The notes: generated from the sequence alone by a model not told the origin. A stretch of 64,000 nt of DNA from Streptomyces sp. SID13031 (GCF_010548305.1 NZ_JAAGLV010000011.1:248001-312000); one strand, 5' to 3'. Shown: positions 26,993 to 35,135, numbered from the stretch's first letter. Made by a program: numbers and translations.

Positions 26993-27957
26993 GCAGTCGA
27001 TCCTGCCAAACCCATCGCGACGGTCGCCGCCCGGAGTCGCGGTGCGCTCGCCTCGATCGCTCGATCCCGCCCCTGGGCGAGCACCGCGTCGACCCCGGCC
27101 GGGTCGGAGGCCAGTCGCGCGTACTCCTTCTGCAGCGGCTCGATCACCGCCAGCACGGCGTCGGCCACATCCGACTTCAGGGCTCCGTACGTCGAATAGG
27201 CCGTCGCCAGCTCGACCGGGTCGCCGTCCGTGCAAGCGGCCAGGATCTCCAGCAGGTTGGTGATACCGGGCTTGTTCTCCTCGTCATGACGCACCTCGCC
27301 ATCGGAGTCCGTCACCGCGCGCATCACCTGCCGGCGGATCACGTCCGGCGGGTCGAGCAGCCGGATCGTACCGACGGCGTTGTCCTCGTCGGACTTGCTC
27401 ATCTTGGCCGTCGGGTTCTGCAGATCCTTGATCCGCATCGCCAGCGCGGCCTTCTGCAGCTGCGGTACGACGAACGTCTCGCCGTACTCCCGGTTGAACC
27501 GGATCGCCACGTCCCGGGCGAGCTCGACGTGCTGGTCCTGGTCGCCACCCACCGGGACGCGATCCGTGCCGTACAGCAGGATGTCGGCCGCCATCAGGCA
27601 CGGATAGGTGAACAGCGAGGCCCGGGTCATCGGTCTGCCCCGGCCCTTCTCCTTGTACTGGATCATCCGCGACAGCTCCCCGACGTACGAGGTGCACTCG
27701 AGCAGGTACGCGAGCTGCGCATGCGCCGGTACGTCGGACTGCACGAAAACCGTGCCTGGTGGCAACCCGGCGGCGAGCATCAAGGTCGCCATCTCGCGGG
27801 TGAGCGTGACGAGCCGCCGTGGATCGTGCTTGGTCGTCATCGCGTGCTGGTTCGCGATGAAGTAGAACCCGTCCGGGTCGGTGAACCGCCGCAGGGCGCC
27901 GAGGTGGTTGCCCAGGGTGAGCCGGCCGGAGGGGGTGATGCCAGAGAGCGAGGTCAT
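26989..27957 (-). CDS. trpS: Tryptophanyl-tRNA synthetase, probably the auxiliary TrpRS1 type
   Basis: A class I aminoacyl-tRNA synthetase, 322 residues. The HIGH-equivalent is GNHLG (16-20), GGDQDQH lies near 137-143 and the KMSKS loop is KMSKS at 185-189. By its position between proC and acuC it matches S. coelicolor trpRS1, which is known as an auxiliary, indolmycin-resistant enzyme controlled by ribosome-mediated attenuation (from memory). A leader peptide with two Trp codons and a terminator precede it. Whether a second trpS exists elsewhere cannot be seen here. Confidence 0.93.
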   Translation of the reverse strand: MTSLSGITPSGRLTLGNHLGALRRFTDPDGFYFIANQHAMTTKHDPRRLVTLTREMATLMLAAGLPPGTVFVQSDVPAHAQLAYLLECTSYVGELSRMIQYKEKGRGRPMTRASLFTYPCLMAADILLYGTDRVPVGGDQDQHVELARDVAIRFNREYGETFVVPQLQKAALAMRIKDLQNPTAKMSKSDEDNAVGTIRLLDPPDVIRRQVMRAVTDSDGEVRHDEENKPGITNLLEILAACTDGDPVELATAYSTYGALKSDVADAVLAVIEPLQKEYARLASDPAGVDAVLAQGRDRAIEASAPRLRAATVAMGLAGSTA

Positions 27958-28002
27958 GGTCAGTCCTTCGTCGATCGGGCCTCACCGACCGACGGGCAAA
28001 CA

Positions 28003-28031
28003 AAAAGGCCGCCTCGGCGAGGCGGCCTTTT
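28003..28031 (-). terminator. Attenuator terminator of trpS
   Basis: Perfect 13-bp arms 28003-28015 and 28019-28031 with a 3-base loop; on the minus strand the hairpin is followed by TTTTTG. It lies between the Trp leader peptide and trpS. The CCGCC in its 5' arm can instead pair with GGCGG from the 3' half of the hairpin formed at 28051-28069, giving a classical antiterminator. Confidence 0.9.
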
Positions 28032-28050
28032 GGATGCGTGTGAACGCAAG

Positions 28051-28069
28051 GGGTCCGCCTAAGCGGCCC
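28051..28069 (-). promoter_or_regulatory. First (pause) hairpin of the trpS attenuator
   Basis: On the RNA, GGGCCGC and GCGGACC flank UUAG, and the UAG is the stop of the leader peptide. A ribosome that reaches the stop covers this hairpin region; one stalled at the two Trp codons leaves the 3' half free to pair with the terminator 5' arm. One internal mismatch is present. A second possible pairing joins GTGTGAAC at the leader start (28092-28099) with GTTCACAC at 28038-28045. Confidence 0.7.
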
Positions 28070-28097
28070 ACCACTGCTGCAGAGTCAGTCTGTTCAC
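28059..28097 (-). CDS. trpS leader peptide (12 residues, two Trp)
   Basis: The minus strand reads MNRLTLQQWWAA from GTG 28097 to TAG 28059. Two adjacent Trp codons (residues 9-10) make it a tryptophan sensor: low charged tRNA-Trp would stall the ribosome there. No ribosome binding site is present, but TATTGT (28104-28109) lies exactly six bases before the GTG, so transcript and peptide probably start together. A longer open frame runs through this region but is the wrong frame for the upstream PPOX gene. Confidence 0.8.
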   Translation of the reverse strand: MNRLTLQQWWAA

Positions 28098-28103
28098 ACC
28101 AAA

Positions 28104-28109
28104 ACAATA
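28104..28109 (-). promoter_or_regulatory. -10 box TATTGT for the trpS leader
   Basis: TATTGT fits TANNNT and ends seven bases before the leader GTG counted from the expected start site. A -35 match at the right distance is weak (TGGCGG), so the promoter may be of moderate strength or need another sigma factor. Confidence 0.55.
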
Positions 28110-28143
28110 ACCGGACGGGGGCCTCGCCGCCACTCCTCCTCCA

Positions 28144-28533
28144 TCAGGGAGCGACGTTGCGACGGCTGCTGTCGTCGAACCCCCAGCTGAGGATGCGGTC
28201 GGGACGGATCCGGATGATCTCCCGGCTGAAGCCGGGCATCGGTGGGGCCACGTCGGTGACGGCCTCGGCCCGGCCGCGGATCTCGATGCCGCGAACCACC
28301 CAGCCCTGGTCGGTGGACAGATCGTCGATGACGAGCGACACCTGTGGGTCGGCCTGGACATTGCTGAACTTGCGGCTGGCCCCCATCCCGTGTCCGCCGA
28401 TGTCGATGTACTCGTCGCTGACGAAGTACCCGACCGGGTTGTTCTGCAGGGTGCCGTCCGGGACCTTCGTGGCCAGCCGGCCGAGCTTTTGTCCGGCCAG
28501 GAATTCCAGTTCACCGCGGCTGAAGATACTCAT
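28144..28533 (-). CDS. PPOX-class F420-dependent oxidoreductase
   Basis: A 129-residue split-barrel protein of the PPOX superfamily: FLAGQKLGRLATKVPDGTLQNNPVGYF, then KFSNVQADPQVSLVIDDL and IEIRGRAEAVTDV, typical of the actinobacterial F420-binding subgroup that ends in an arginine-rich ILSWGFDD tail. ATG 28533 was chosen over an in-frame start at 28548. It is upstream of the trpS leader on the same strand but ends before the trpS promoter. Substrate unknown. Confidence 0.82.
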   Translation of the reverse strand: MSIFSRGELEFLAGQKLGRLATKVPDGTLQNNPVGYFVSDEYIDIGGHGMGASRKFSNVQADPQVSLVIDDLSTDQGWVVRGIEIRGRAEAVTDVAPPMPGFSREIIRIRPDRILSWGFDDSSRRNVAP

Positions 28534-28610
28534 CCGCCAACCCTGCAACCTGAACCTGAGTTGAGGTCAAGCGGAGGCCCGTAACGCGCTCGCGGGCTAT
28601 GGTCGGGGGC

Positions 28611-29786
28611 ATGAGTGGTGAGGCGATGCTGGTCTTCGACGAAGGTCTGACGGCGTACGACTTCGGCCATGGGCATCCGATGAGTCCGATCCGGGTGGAT
28701 CTGACGATTCGGCTGGCCCGCGCCCTCGGCGTACTCGATAAACTGAAGGTGGTGCCCGCGCCGGTCGCCGACGACGCCCTGCTGCGGACCGTGCACACCG
28801 CCGAGTACATCGAGGCTGTGAAGCGGGCCGGCGCAAATCCTGATCAGCCGGATCCGGAGCACGGCCTCGGTACGGACGACACGTACTGCTTCCCGCAGAT
28901 GCACGAGGCGTCGGCGCATGTGGTCGGTGCGACCGTCGAGGCGGCCCGCGCCGTCTGGGAGGGCGACGTGCTGCACGCCGCCAACATCTCCGGCGGGCTG
29001 CACCACGCGATGCCCTCGACGGCCAGCGGCTTCTGCGTCTACAACGACCCGGCCGTCGCGATCCAGTGGCTGCTCGACCACGGCGCCGAGCGGGTCGCGT
29101 ACGTCGACGTCGACGTGCACCACGGCGACGGCGTACAGGCGGTGTTCTACAACGACCCGCGAGTACTGACCGTGAGTGTGCACGAGTCGCCGACCACGCT
29201 GTTCCCGGGGACGGGGTCGGCGGGGGAGACCGGTGGGCCGGATGCGGAGGGCTCTGCGGTCAACATCCCGCTGCCGCCCGGGACGGGGGATGCGGGCTGG
29301 CTGCGCGCGTTCCACGCGATCGTGCCGGATGTGGTGAAGGCGTTCCGGCCGTCGATCCTGGTGACGCAACACGGCTGCGACTCCCATGTGGAGGACCCGC
29401 TGGCTCATCTGACCAAGACGGTGGACGGGCAGCGCGCGGCGTACCTGGCTCTGCATGACCTGGCCCACGAGGTCTGCGAGGGCAAATGGGTCGCCACCGG
29501 TGGCGGTGGGTACGCGATCATCGACGTCGTACCGCGGGCCTGGTCGCATCTGCTCGCGATCGTGGCCGGCGAGCCGATCGACCCGGAGACGGCGGTGCCG
29601 GAGGCGTGGCGCGAGGAGGTCCGGATCCGGTTCGGGCGGGTCGCGCCGTCGCGGATGACGGACGGGCGGGCCCCGATCTACACCGACTGGTCGACCGGCT
29701 ACAACCCCGACACCTGGCTGGATCGCTCGATCAAGGCGACCCGGGACATCAGTTTCCCGCTGCTCGGGCTCGATCCGAGCTACTAG
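28611..29786 (+). CDS. acuC: Acetoin utilization protein AcuC / histone-deacetylase-like enzyme
   Basis: A 391-residue zinc hydrolase of the arginase/deacetylase fold. The HDAC active site is visible: GGLHHAMPSTASGF (general-base His pair), VAYVDVDVHHGDGVQ (Asp-x-His metal ligands), QHGCDSH and GGGGY near the C-terminus (the catalytic Tyr loop). In Bacillus AcuC deacetylates acetyl-CoA synthetase; in actinobacteria it is assumed to control acetylated proteins. ATG 28611 gives MSGEAMLVFD. It is divergent from the PPOX gene. Confidence 0.92.
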   Translation: MSGEAMLVFDEGLTAYDFGHGHPMSPIRVDLTIRLARALGVLDKLKVVPAPVADDALLRTVHTAEYIEAVKRAGANPDQPDPEHGLGTDDTYCFPQMHEASAHVVGATVEAARAVWEGDVLHAANISGGLHHAMPSTASGFCVYNDPAVAIQWLLDHGAERVAYVDVDVHHGDGVQAVFYNDPRVLTVSVHESPTTLFPGTGSAGETGGPDAEGSAVNIPLPPGTGDAGWLRAFHAIVPDVVKAFRPSILVTQHGCDSHVEDPLAHLTKTVDGQRAAYLALHDLAHEVCEGKWVATGGGGYAIIDVVPRAWSHLLAIVAGEPIDPETAVPEAWREEVRIRFGRVAPSRMTDGRAPIYTDWSTGYNPDTWLDRSIKATRDISFPLLGLDPSY

Positions 29787-29944
29787 AGCCGGGCTGGACT
29801 CGGGCTGGATCTGGGCTGACCATCCAGTCACACCAGACACCCCCTTTCCCATTCGCACCAACAGCCACTACGCTCGGTTCATGCACGGGCGGAGGTGCCG
29901 GAGGGGAAGCCGGCGCACGACTCGTGCTGGAAGTGCGGTGCGTT

Positions 29945-30160
29945 ATGGCATCAAAGAAGTCCGGTGGTGAGTCGCCGCTCGCCGAGGTGAAGTTTCTGAC
30001 CGTGGCGGAGGTCGCTACGGCCATGCGCGTGTCCAAGATGACGGTGTACCGGTTGGTGCACTCCGGAGAACTGCCCGCGGTGCGGGTGGGTCGATCGTTC
30101 CGGGTGTCTGAGGGCGCGGTGCACGACTACCTCAAGGGCGCGTTCTACCAAACCGGATAA
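29945..30160 (+). CDS. Excisionase-type helix-turn-helix protein (Rv0500A-like)
   Basis: A 71-residue DNA-binding protein with a MerR/Xis-like winged HTH: FLTVAEVATAMRVSKMTVYR and LPAVRVGRSFRVSEGAVHDY. It closely resembles mycobacterial Rv0500A, and this family is widely conserved in actinobacteria. ATG 29945 was chosen because conservation begins about 14 residues later. In M. tuberculosis the next gene encodes the 33-residue bS22 protein; here that gene lies 8.6 kb away. A strong terminator follows. Confidence 0.88.
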   Translation: MASKKSGGESPLAEVKFLTVAEVATAMRVSKMTVYRLVHSGELPAVRVGRSFRVSEGAVHDYLKGAFYQTG

Positions 30161-30170
30161 CCACGAGAAG

Positions 30171-30210
30171 CGAAAGCGGCCGGAATCCCTCCAAGGGACC
30201 GGCCGCTTCG
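30171..30210. terminator. Hairpin terminator between HTH gene and marR
   Basis: Arms around 30171-30183 and 30199-30210 (GCGGCCGG with CGAA/TTCG ends, one bulged A) extend inside into TCCCT/AGGGA with a 3-base loop. It lies 10 bases after the HTH stop and between convergent genes, so it may serve both strands. Confidence 0.85.
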
Positions 30211-30214
30211 CCCT

Positions 30215-30259
30215 GTCTGGGCTTGTACCGTCTGGGCTTGTACTGCCTGGGCCTGTACT
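30215..30259. repeat. Three 15-bp direct repeats after marR
   Basis: Units GTCTGGGCTTGTACC, GTCTGGGCTTGTACT and GCCTGGGCCTGTACT follow each other without gaps. The last one reaches the marR stop codon at 30258. The 15-bp period would code for five-residue repeats (VQAQT) in another minus-strand frame, but no gene is supported there. Confidence 0.9.
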
Positions 30260-30782
30260 AGCTGCGGATCTCGGTACGCCGGGCGCGCGCCGCCGGCCGG
30301 TTCTCGGTGAGCAGCGGCCGCAGCGCCTCGGTGGCGGCCTGCAGAGCGTCCGCCGGTAGACCGGCCCACATCTCGTCGTGGGCGGCCGAAGTCGCCAGCA
30401 CGGCCTGCTCTGCGACCTCGATGCCCTTCGCGGTCAGCCGGATCTGCGTCCCGCGGCCGTCGTCCGGATCGGGCTCGCGCACCACCAGACCGCGGTTGAC
30501 CAGCTGGTTGACCACGTTGCTCGTCCCGCCCGAGGAGAGCAGCAGGCTGCGGCTGAGGTCTGTCGGCTTCATCCGGCACGGTGCTCCGGACCGCCGGAGC
30601 GAGCCCAGGACGTCGAACTCGGCGGTCGTCAGCCCCAGCTCGCGCAGCACCCGGCGGGTCACCTCGTTCAGGTCGCCGGCCAGCAGCATCACCCGCTTGG
30701 TCAGCTCGGTCGTCGGGTGGAGCACGGACGGCAACTCCTGCTGCCAAGCCGCGATCAACTCGCCCACCCGGTCAGTCGTCAT
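30258..30782 (-). CDS. MarR family transcriptional regulator
   Basis: A 174-residue winged-helix protein: LGLTTAEFDVLGSLRRSG, LSRSLLLSSGGTSNVVNQLVNRGLVVREPDPDDGR (recognition helix and wing) and a C-terminal dimer helix. ATG 30782. It is divergent from the amidohydrolase gene with a repeat-rich 91-base gap, so it probably represses that gene and itself. Confidence 0.9.
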   Translation of the reverse strand: MTTDRVGELIAAWQQELPSVLHPTTELTKRVMLLAGDLNEVTRRVLRELGLTTAEFDVLGSLRRSGAPCRMKPTDLSRSLLLSSGGTSNVVNQLVNRGLVVREPDPDDGRGTQIRLTAKGIEVAEQAVLATSAAHDEMWAGLPADALQAATEALRPLLTENRPAARARRTEIRS

Positions 30783-30813
30783 GGTCGCTCCCCACCTCTG
30801 CGCGGTCTGGTGG

Positions 30814-30858
30814 TTGACAGCCTAGTTGGCTTTGGTGATAGCTTTCAATAAAGCTTTC
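30814..30858. promoter_or_regulatory. Divergent marR/amidohydrolase control region
   Basis: TTGACA (30814-30819) and TAGCTT (30839-30844) form a possible promoter for the amidohydrolase gene with a long 19-base spacer. Overlapping it, AGCTTTC occurs twice (30840-30846 and 30852-30858) and CTTTCAATAAAG (30842-30853) is an inverted repeat. This A/T-rich symmetric stretch is a good MarR operator candidate. Confidence 0.55.
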
Positions 30859-30873
30859 GAGTGAGGGAGATGA

Positions 30874-32127
30874 ATGAGGATGAACCGACTGCTGTTGCGC
30901 GGCGGACTCGTGATCGACACCGAGCCCACCGTCACCGTCCACCGCGACACCGACGTACTGATCGAGGACGGCCGGATCGCGGCCGTCGGGGCCGGGCTGG
31001 AGGTCACCGACGCCGAGGTGATCGACGCCACCGACCGGATCGTGCTGCCCGGGTTCGTGGACACGCATCGGCACCTATGGGAGACCGCCCTGCGCGGGAC
31101 CGCGGTCGACACGGATCTGATGGGGTACATCGAGCAGGTGCTCAGCGGGTACGGCGGCCAGTACCGGCCGGAAGATGTTGCCGCAGGCAACCTTGCGGGA
31201 GCGCTGGAGTGCCTGGACGCGGGGATCACCACCGTGCAGGACTACTCGCACGTGCAACACAGCCGCGAGCACACCGACGCGGCGCTCGACAGCCTGGTGT
31301 CCAGCGGGATCCGCGCGGTCTTCGGCTACGGCCAGTCGGCGACGCTGGGCATCGCGGTCGATCCGGCTGGTATGAGGCATGTCGTGGACCGGGTGTCCGG
31401 GTTGATCACGCCGGCAGTCGCCGCGATCGGGCCTGCGTTCGCGCCGATCGAGGTCACTCGTGCCGACTGGGCACTCGCAGCCGAGCTCGGGCTGCCGATC
31501 GTCGTGCACATCATGAGTAGCCCGGTGGCGACCCATCCGCTGCAACTGTTGCAGGACGAGGGCTTGCTGCGCTCCGATGTGCTGTACGTGCACGGGAACA
31601 ACCTGCCGGACTCCGAGCTGAAGCTGATCGCGGACTCCGGCGCCGCAGTCGCCGTCACTCCGGCGGTCGAGGCGCGGATGGAGATGGGCGACCAGCTGAC
31701 CGGCCGGTTGAAGGCCGCCGGCGTGACCACCGGCCTCGGGATCGACGTCGTGACCACTGTGCCGGGTGACATGTTCAACGCGATGCGCTCGGTCCTCGCC
31801 CTCGGCTACCAAACCCTGACCGCCGCCGAGGTGCTCAGGATCGCCACCCTGGAAGGCGCCCGGGCGCTCGGCCTGGCCGACCAGATCGGCTCGCTGCGCC
31901 CCGGCAAACAAGCCGACCTGATCCTGCTCCGCGCCTCCGACATCAACCTGATCGGCGGCCTCCACGACCCGATCGCCACCGTCGCCACCGCCGCCCACCC
32001 CGGCAACATCGACACCGTCCTGGTTGCCGGCAAGGCGGTGAAACGCAACGGGCAGCTGCTCCATCCCGCCCTGCAGTCCACGCTCGCCGCAGTACGTAGT
32101 ACCGCAGAACACGTCCACGCGGCCTAG
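30874..32127 (+). CDS. Amidohydrolase family protein (TrzN/AtzA-like deaminase or chlorohydrolase type)
   Basis: A 417-residue metal-dependent hydrolase. VLPGFVDTHRHLWE holds the first two metal-binding histidines (H65, H67), VVHIMSS a third, and GLGIDVVTT the active-site Asp. The C-terminal composite beta domain (LRPGKQADLILLRASD) is typical of ATZ/TRZ-type amidohydrolases that deaminate or dechlorinate ring compounds. ATG 30874 or 30880 is possible behind GAGGGAGA. It is probably controlled by the divergent MarR gene. Substrate unknown. Confidence 0.87.
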   Translation: MRMNRLLLRGGLVIDTEPTVTVHRDTDVLIEDGRIAAVGAGLEVTDAEVIDATDRIVLPGFVDTHRHLWETALRGTAVDTDLMGYIEQVLSGYGGQYRPEDVAAGNLAGALECLDAGITTVQDYSHVQHSREHTDAALDSLVSSGIRAVFGYGQSATLGIAVDPAGMRHVVDRVSGLITPAVAAIGPAFAPIEVTRADWALAAELGLPIVVHIMSSPVATHPLQLLQDEGLLRSDVLYVHGNNLPDSELKLIADSGAAVAVTPAVEARMEMGDQLTGRLKAAGVTTGLGIDVVTTVPGDMFNAMRSVLALGYQTLTAAEVLRIATLEGARALGLADQIGSLRPGKQADLILLRASDINLIGGLHDPIATVATAAHPGNIDTVLVAGKAVKRNGQLLHPALQSTLAAVRSTAEHVHAA

Positions 32128-32182
32128 CCGGCCTTGGCGGTGACCGTCGTCGAATGCGGTTGTCCCGGTTCGGCGACGGCGA

Positions 32183-32257
32183 CTAGGCTGCGGGTCGTGA
32201 TGCTGATGGAGTTGGAGATACCCGGTAGTTCGCGCACGCGTTGACGTTGTCCGTCAT
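32183..32257 (-). CDS. Possible small protein of 24 residues
   Basis: A short open frame from ATG 32257 to TAG 32183 begins MTDNVNACANYRVS and ends in a Ser/Pro/Ala-rich tail. It is supported mainly by a perfect AGGAGG nine bases upstream. It lies in the 204-base gap between the amidohydrolase and MFS genes and is divergent from the latter. I recognise no family; it may be a real small peptide, a leader, or chance. Confidence 0.35.
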   Translation of the reverse strand: MTDNVNACANYRVSPTPSASRPAA

Positions 32258-32331
32258 CGTGTGCTGCCTCCTGGTGGTGGCACCGTGAGCCTTTCTCCCT
32301 GCCCAGGCAGGGCTTCTCGAAGGATCTCCTC

Positions 32332-33537
32332 GTGTCAGCCACGCTGTGGGCCGATCGTGATTTCGTCCGTCTCTGGATCGGCCAGACCTCTTCCCAGCTC
32401 GGCGCGCAGGCCAGTCAGGTCACGCTGCCGCTGATCGCCGTCACCACCCTCGGTGCGAGTGCCGGGCAGCTCGGCGTACTCCGCGCTGTCCAGCAGGCGC
32501 CGATCCTGCTCTTCGCCCTGTACTTCGGTGCGCTGGTCGACCGTTGGCGGGCTCGCCACCTGATGGTGCTCGCCGACTTCGGCCGCGCCGTCGTCCTGGG
32601 CGCCATCCCGATCGCTTATCTACTGGGGGTTCTCGGGCTTCCCTGGCTGTATGTCGTGGCGTTCCTGACCGGGATCTGCACGGTCTGCTTCGACGTCGCC
32701 TACCAGGCCTCGCTGCCACGGCTGGTGGCCCGCGATCAGCTCGCCGCGGGCAACAGTGCGCTCGAAGGGAGTAGATCCGCCGCGCAGATCTGTGGGCCGG
32801 CGGTCGGGGGCGGTTTGATTTCCTTGCTCACGGCACCGATCGCGGCGGTGGTGGGGAGTGCCTTCTTCGTCGTTTCGTTCCTGTCCATCCGGCGGATCCA
32901 GCGCCCGGACGTGCTCGCCACCACAGAGTCGCCCGGCGGCCTGGTGCGACAGATCCGTGCAGGGCTGCTGCTGGTCGCGGGGCACACTTCCCTGCGGACG
33001 ATCGTGATCGCGTCCAGCCTGTACCAGTTCTCGTTCGCGGCGCTGATGACGGCGTACCTGCTCTTCCTCTCGCGCACACTGGAGTTGCCAGGCGCGACGC
33101 TCGGGCTGGTACTGGCCGCCTTCGGTCCTGGAGCGTTGCTGGGGTCGTTGCTGTCGGCCAGTCAGCCCAGGCGGTTCGGCTACGGCCGGGTGGTGATCGT
33201 GGCGGCACTTGTCTCGGACGGCGCGATGTTGTGTCTGCCCGCTGTTCACAGTTCGGTCGTCTTGCTGATCGCGATCAATTTCGTTTTCGGTACCTTCAGT
33301 CAGACCGTCGACCTCGCCACGATGGTCATTCGGCAGACCGTGACGCCGTTGGGATTGCAGGGGCGGGTCGCGGCCACGATGAACTTCCTCGGCCTGGGGC
33401 TCACGCCGGTCGGGTCCTTAGTGGGCGGCGCGCTCGCCGCCCACTTCGGGACCCGCACCGCTCTGCTCCTGGCTGCTCTAGGGCTCTGCCTTTCGCCGGT
33501 GACCTTCCTCCTCTCGCCCCTGCGCAAGCTCAGGTGA
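32332..33537 (+). CDS. MFS transporter (exporter of the EntS/MefA type)
   Basis: A 401-residue membrane protein with about 12 helices. RDFVRLWIGQTSSQLGAQASQVTLPLIA is the usual opening of the MFS_3/enterobactin- and macrolide-exporter branch, followed by LVDRWRARHLMV (loop 2-3 motif). The start is GTG 32332 with AAGGATC upstream. Its last bases overlap the stop of the convergent metS gene by 8 nt. Substrate unknown; drug or siderophore export is likely from family resemblance. Confidence 0.85.
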   Translation: MSATLWADRDFVRLWIGQTSSQLGAQASQVTLPLIAVTTLGASAGQLGVLRAVQQAPILLFALYFGALVDRWRARHLMVLADFGRAVVLGAIPIAYLLGVLGLPWLYVVAFLTGICTVCFDVAYQASLPRLVARDQLAAGNSALEGSRSAAQICGPAVGGGLISLLTAPIAAVVGSAFFVVSFLSIRRIQRPDVLATTESPGGLVRQIRAGLLLVAGHTSLRTIVIASSLYQFSFAALMTAYLLFLSRTLELPGATLGLVLAAFGPGALLGSLLSASQPRRFGYGRVVIVAALVSDGAMLCLPAVHSSVVLLIAINFVFGTFSQTVDLATMVIRQTVTPLGLQGRVAATMNFLGLGLTPVGSLVGGALAAHFGTRTALLLAALGLCLSPVTFLLSPLRKLR

Positions 33538-35005
33538 GCCTGGGGAACAGCGGAGTCGCGGGCGGGAGCACGCCATCGACCGGTGTGCACTGCGTGATGA
33601 TGCGTTCGGCCGCGCCGGGGAGGAACGGTGACAGCTCCCCGGCGAGGTGCAGGCAGGCGTCATGGAGCGTGGCCAGGACCCTTTCCAGCAAGGGATCCTG
33701 GGTCTTGGCGAGCTTCCAGGGAGCTGTGGTCTCGATGTAGCGGTTGGCGGCTTCGACGATGTCCCACAGGGCGGTGGCTGCTTGGCGGAAATCGTAGTTC
33801 GCCAAGGCCTTCTCGATTCGGTCGGGGGCGTTGGTGACGGCGGTTTGGAGCTCCCCGGGTTCTGAGGCGACGAGGGGAACGCGGCCCTCGTAGTACCGGT
33901 GGATGAGTGAGACGACCCGGTTGACGAGGTTGCCGAGGCCGCCGGCGAGGTCGGTGTTGCTGCGGGCGATCAGGCGTTCCCGGGTGAAGTCCGCGTCGCC
34001 GATCCTCGGGACGTCGCGGAGCAGCCACCAGCGGACGGCATCCGTGCCGACCTCGTCGACGAGCTCGGCCGGGTCGATCGTCGTACCGGCGGACTTGCTG
34101 ATCTTGCGGCCGTCGACGGTGAGGTAGTCGTGGACCAGGATCTCGGTCGGCAACACGAGGCCGGCCGAGAGCAGTGTCGCCGGCCAGTAGACGGCGTGGA
34201 ACCGGATGACTCCCTTGCCCAGCAGGTGAATCCGGCTGTCGGACTGCTGCCACCAGTGCTCGAGATCAGGGTTGTCGGTGCCGTACCCGAGGCTGGACAC
34301 ATAGTTGCCGAGGGCATCCCACCAGACGTAGACGACCTGGTCAGGGTCGCCGGGCACGGGGATGCCCCAGCCGCGCGCCCGGCGCTGCGACCGTGAGACG
34401 GAGAAGTCGTGCAGCCCGCTGTCGATCAGGCTCAGTACTTCGTTGCGCCGGGTGGCCGGCTCGATCCTGAGTCGCCCGCTCGTGATCAGCTCGCGCAGCG
34501 GTTCGGCGTACCGGGAGAGGCGGAAGAACCAGTTCTCCTCGGCGACCAGTTGCGGTTCGGTGCCGTGGTCGGGACAGCGGCCGTCGACGAGGTCGTCGGG
34601 TTGGTAGAACTGCTCGCAGCCGACGCAGTACAGGCCCTCGTAGTGCTTCCGGTAGAGGTCGCCGGCCTCGGCGCAGCGCTCCCAGATGTGTTCGACGCCG
34701 ACTCGGTGCCGGGGATCGCTGCTGGTCCGGATGAAGTCGTCGAACGACAGCGCGAGCGGCTCTCGCAAGCCTTCGAAGGCGGTGGCGTTGCGATCGACCA
34801 GCTCCTGTACCGCGATGCCCTCCGCCTCGGCGGCGAGGACGTTCTTCAGGGAGTTCTCGTCCGTTCCGGTGAGGAAGCGGACCTCGTCGCCGCGCCGGCG
34901 CCGATGCCGGGCGAGCACGTCGGCCTGGACCAGCTCGAGGGCGAACCCGAGGTGTGGCCGGGCGTTGACGAAGGGAATGGTGGTGGTCACGTAGGAACGC
35001 GTCAT
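33530..35005 (-). CDS. metS: Methionyl-tRNA synthetase
   Basis: A class I synthetase of 491 residues. The HIGH-equivalent is PHLG (17-20), the zinc knuckle has CVGC (127-130) and CPDH (144-147), KISKS is at 301-305, and the anticodon-binding domain follows (WKLAKTQDP near 430). There is no C-terminal tRNA-binding extension. A leader peptide with two Met codons and a terminator-like hairpin precede it. It lies in what looks like an accessory block beside a DnaN-like gene, so it may be a second, inducible or antibiotic-tolerant MetRS; a search for another metS in the genome would decide. Confidence 0.93.
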   Translation of the reverse strand: MTRSYVTTTIPFVNARPHLGFALELVQADVLARHRRRRGDEVRFLTGTDENSLKNVLAAEAEGIAVQELVDRNATAFEGLREPLALSFDDFIRTSSDPRHRVGVEHIWERCAEAGDLYRKHYEGLYCVGCEQFYQPDDLVDGRCPDHGTEPQLVAEENWFFRLSRYAEPLRELITSGRLRIEPATRRNEVLSLIDSGLHDFSVSRSQRRARGWGIPVPGDPDQVVYVWWDALGNYVSSLGYGTDNPDLEHWWQQSDSRIHLLGKGVIRFHAVYWPATLLSAGLVLPTEILVHDYLTVDGRKISKSAGTTIDPAELVDEVGTDAVRWWLLRDVPRIGDADFTRERLIARSNTDLAGGLGNLVNRVVSLIHRYYEGRVPLVASEPGELQTAVTNAPDRIEKALANYDFRQAATALWDIVEAANRYIETTAPWKLAKTQDPLLERVLATLHDACLHLAGELSPFLPGAAERIITQCTPVDGVLPPATPLFPRLT

Positions 35006-35070
35006 CGGTGGTCTCTCTTCTGGTTCTGGTGAAGGGAGAGCCGGGACGACGCCGCCCGGTGAAACGCGAA

Positions 35071-35094
35071 CGAGGCCCCGACTCGGGGGCCTCG
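35071..35094 (-). terminator. Putative attenuator terminator of metS
   Basis: Perfect 9-bp arms CGAGGCCCC (35071-35079) and GGGGCCTCG (35086-35094) with a 6-base loop. On the minus strand it is followed by TTCGCGTTT, a poor U tract, as often seen in high-GC genomes. The CCCCG of its RNA 5' arm can pair with CGGGG from the upstream hairpin instead. Another small hairpin (35041-35059) follows. Confidence 0.7.
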
Positions 35095-35120
35095 GATCGA
35101 TCGAACGTCCGTCGCTGGAA

Positions 35121-35135
35121 CCCCGGCTAGCGGGG
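35121..35135 (-). promoter_or_regulatory. First (pause) hairpin of the metS attenuator
   Basis: CCCCG and CGGGG form a 5-bp stem whose loop holds the UAG stop of the Met leader peptide. The 3' half (CGGGG on the RNA) can pair with CCCCG in the terminator 5' arm. This is the same arrangement as the hairpin at the end of the Trp leader at 28051-28069. Confidence 0.65.

Noticed and set aside
30145..30747. Minus-strand frame with VQAQT repeats overlapping marR
   Set aside because: It is an alternative frame of marR; the 15-bp repeats lie past the marR stop and no start or conserved domain supports a gene.
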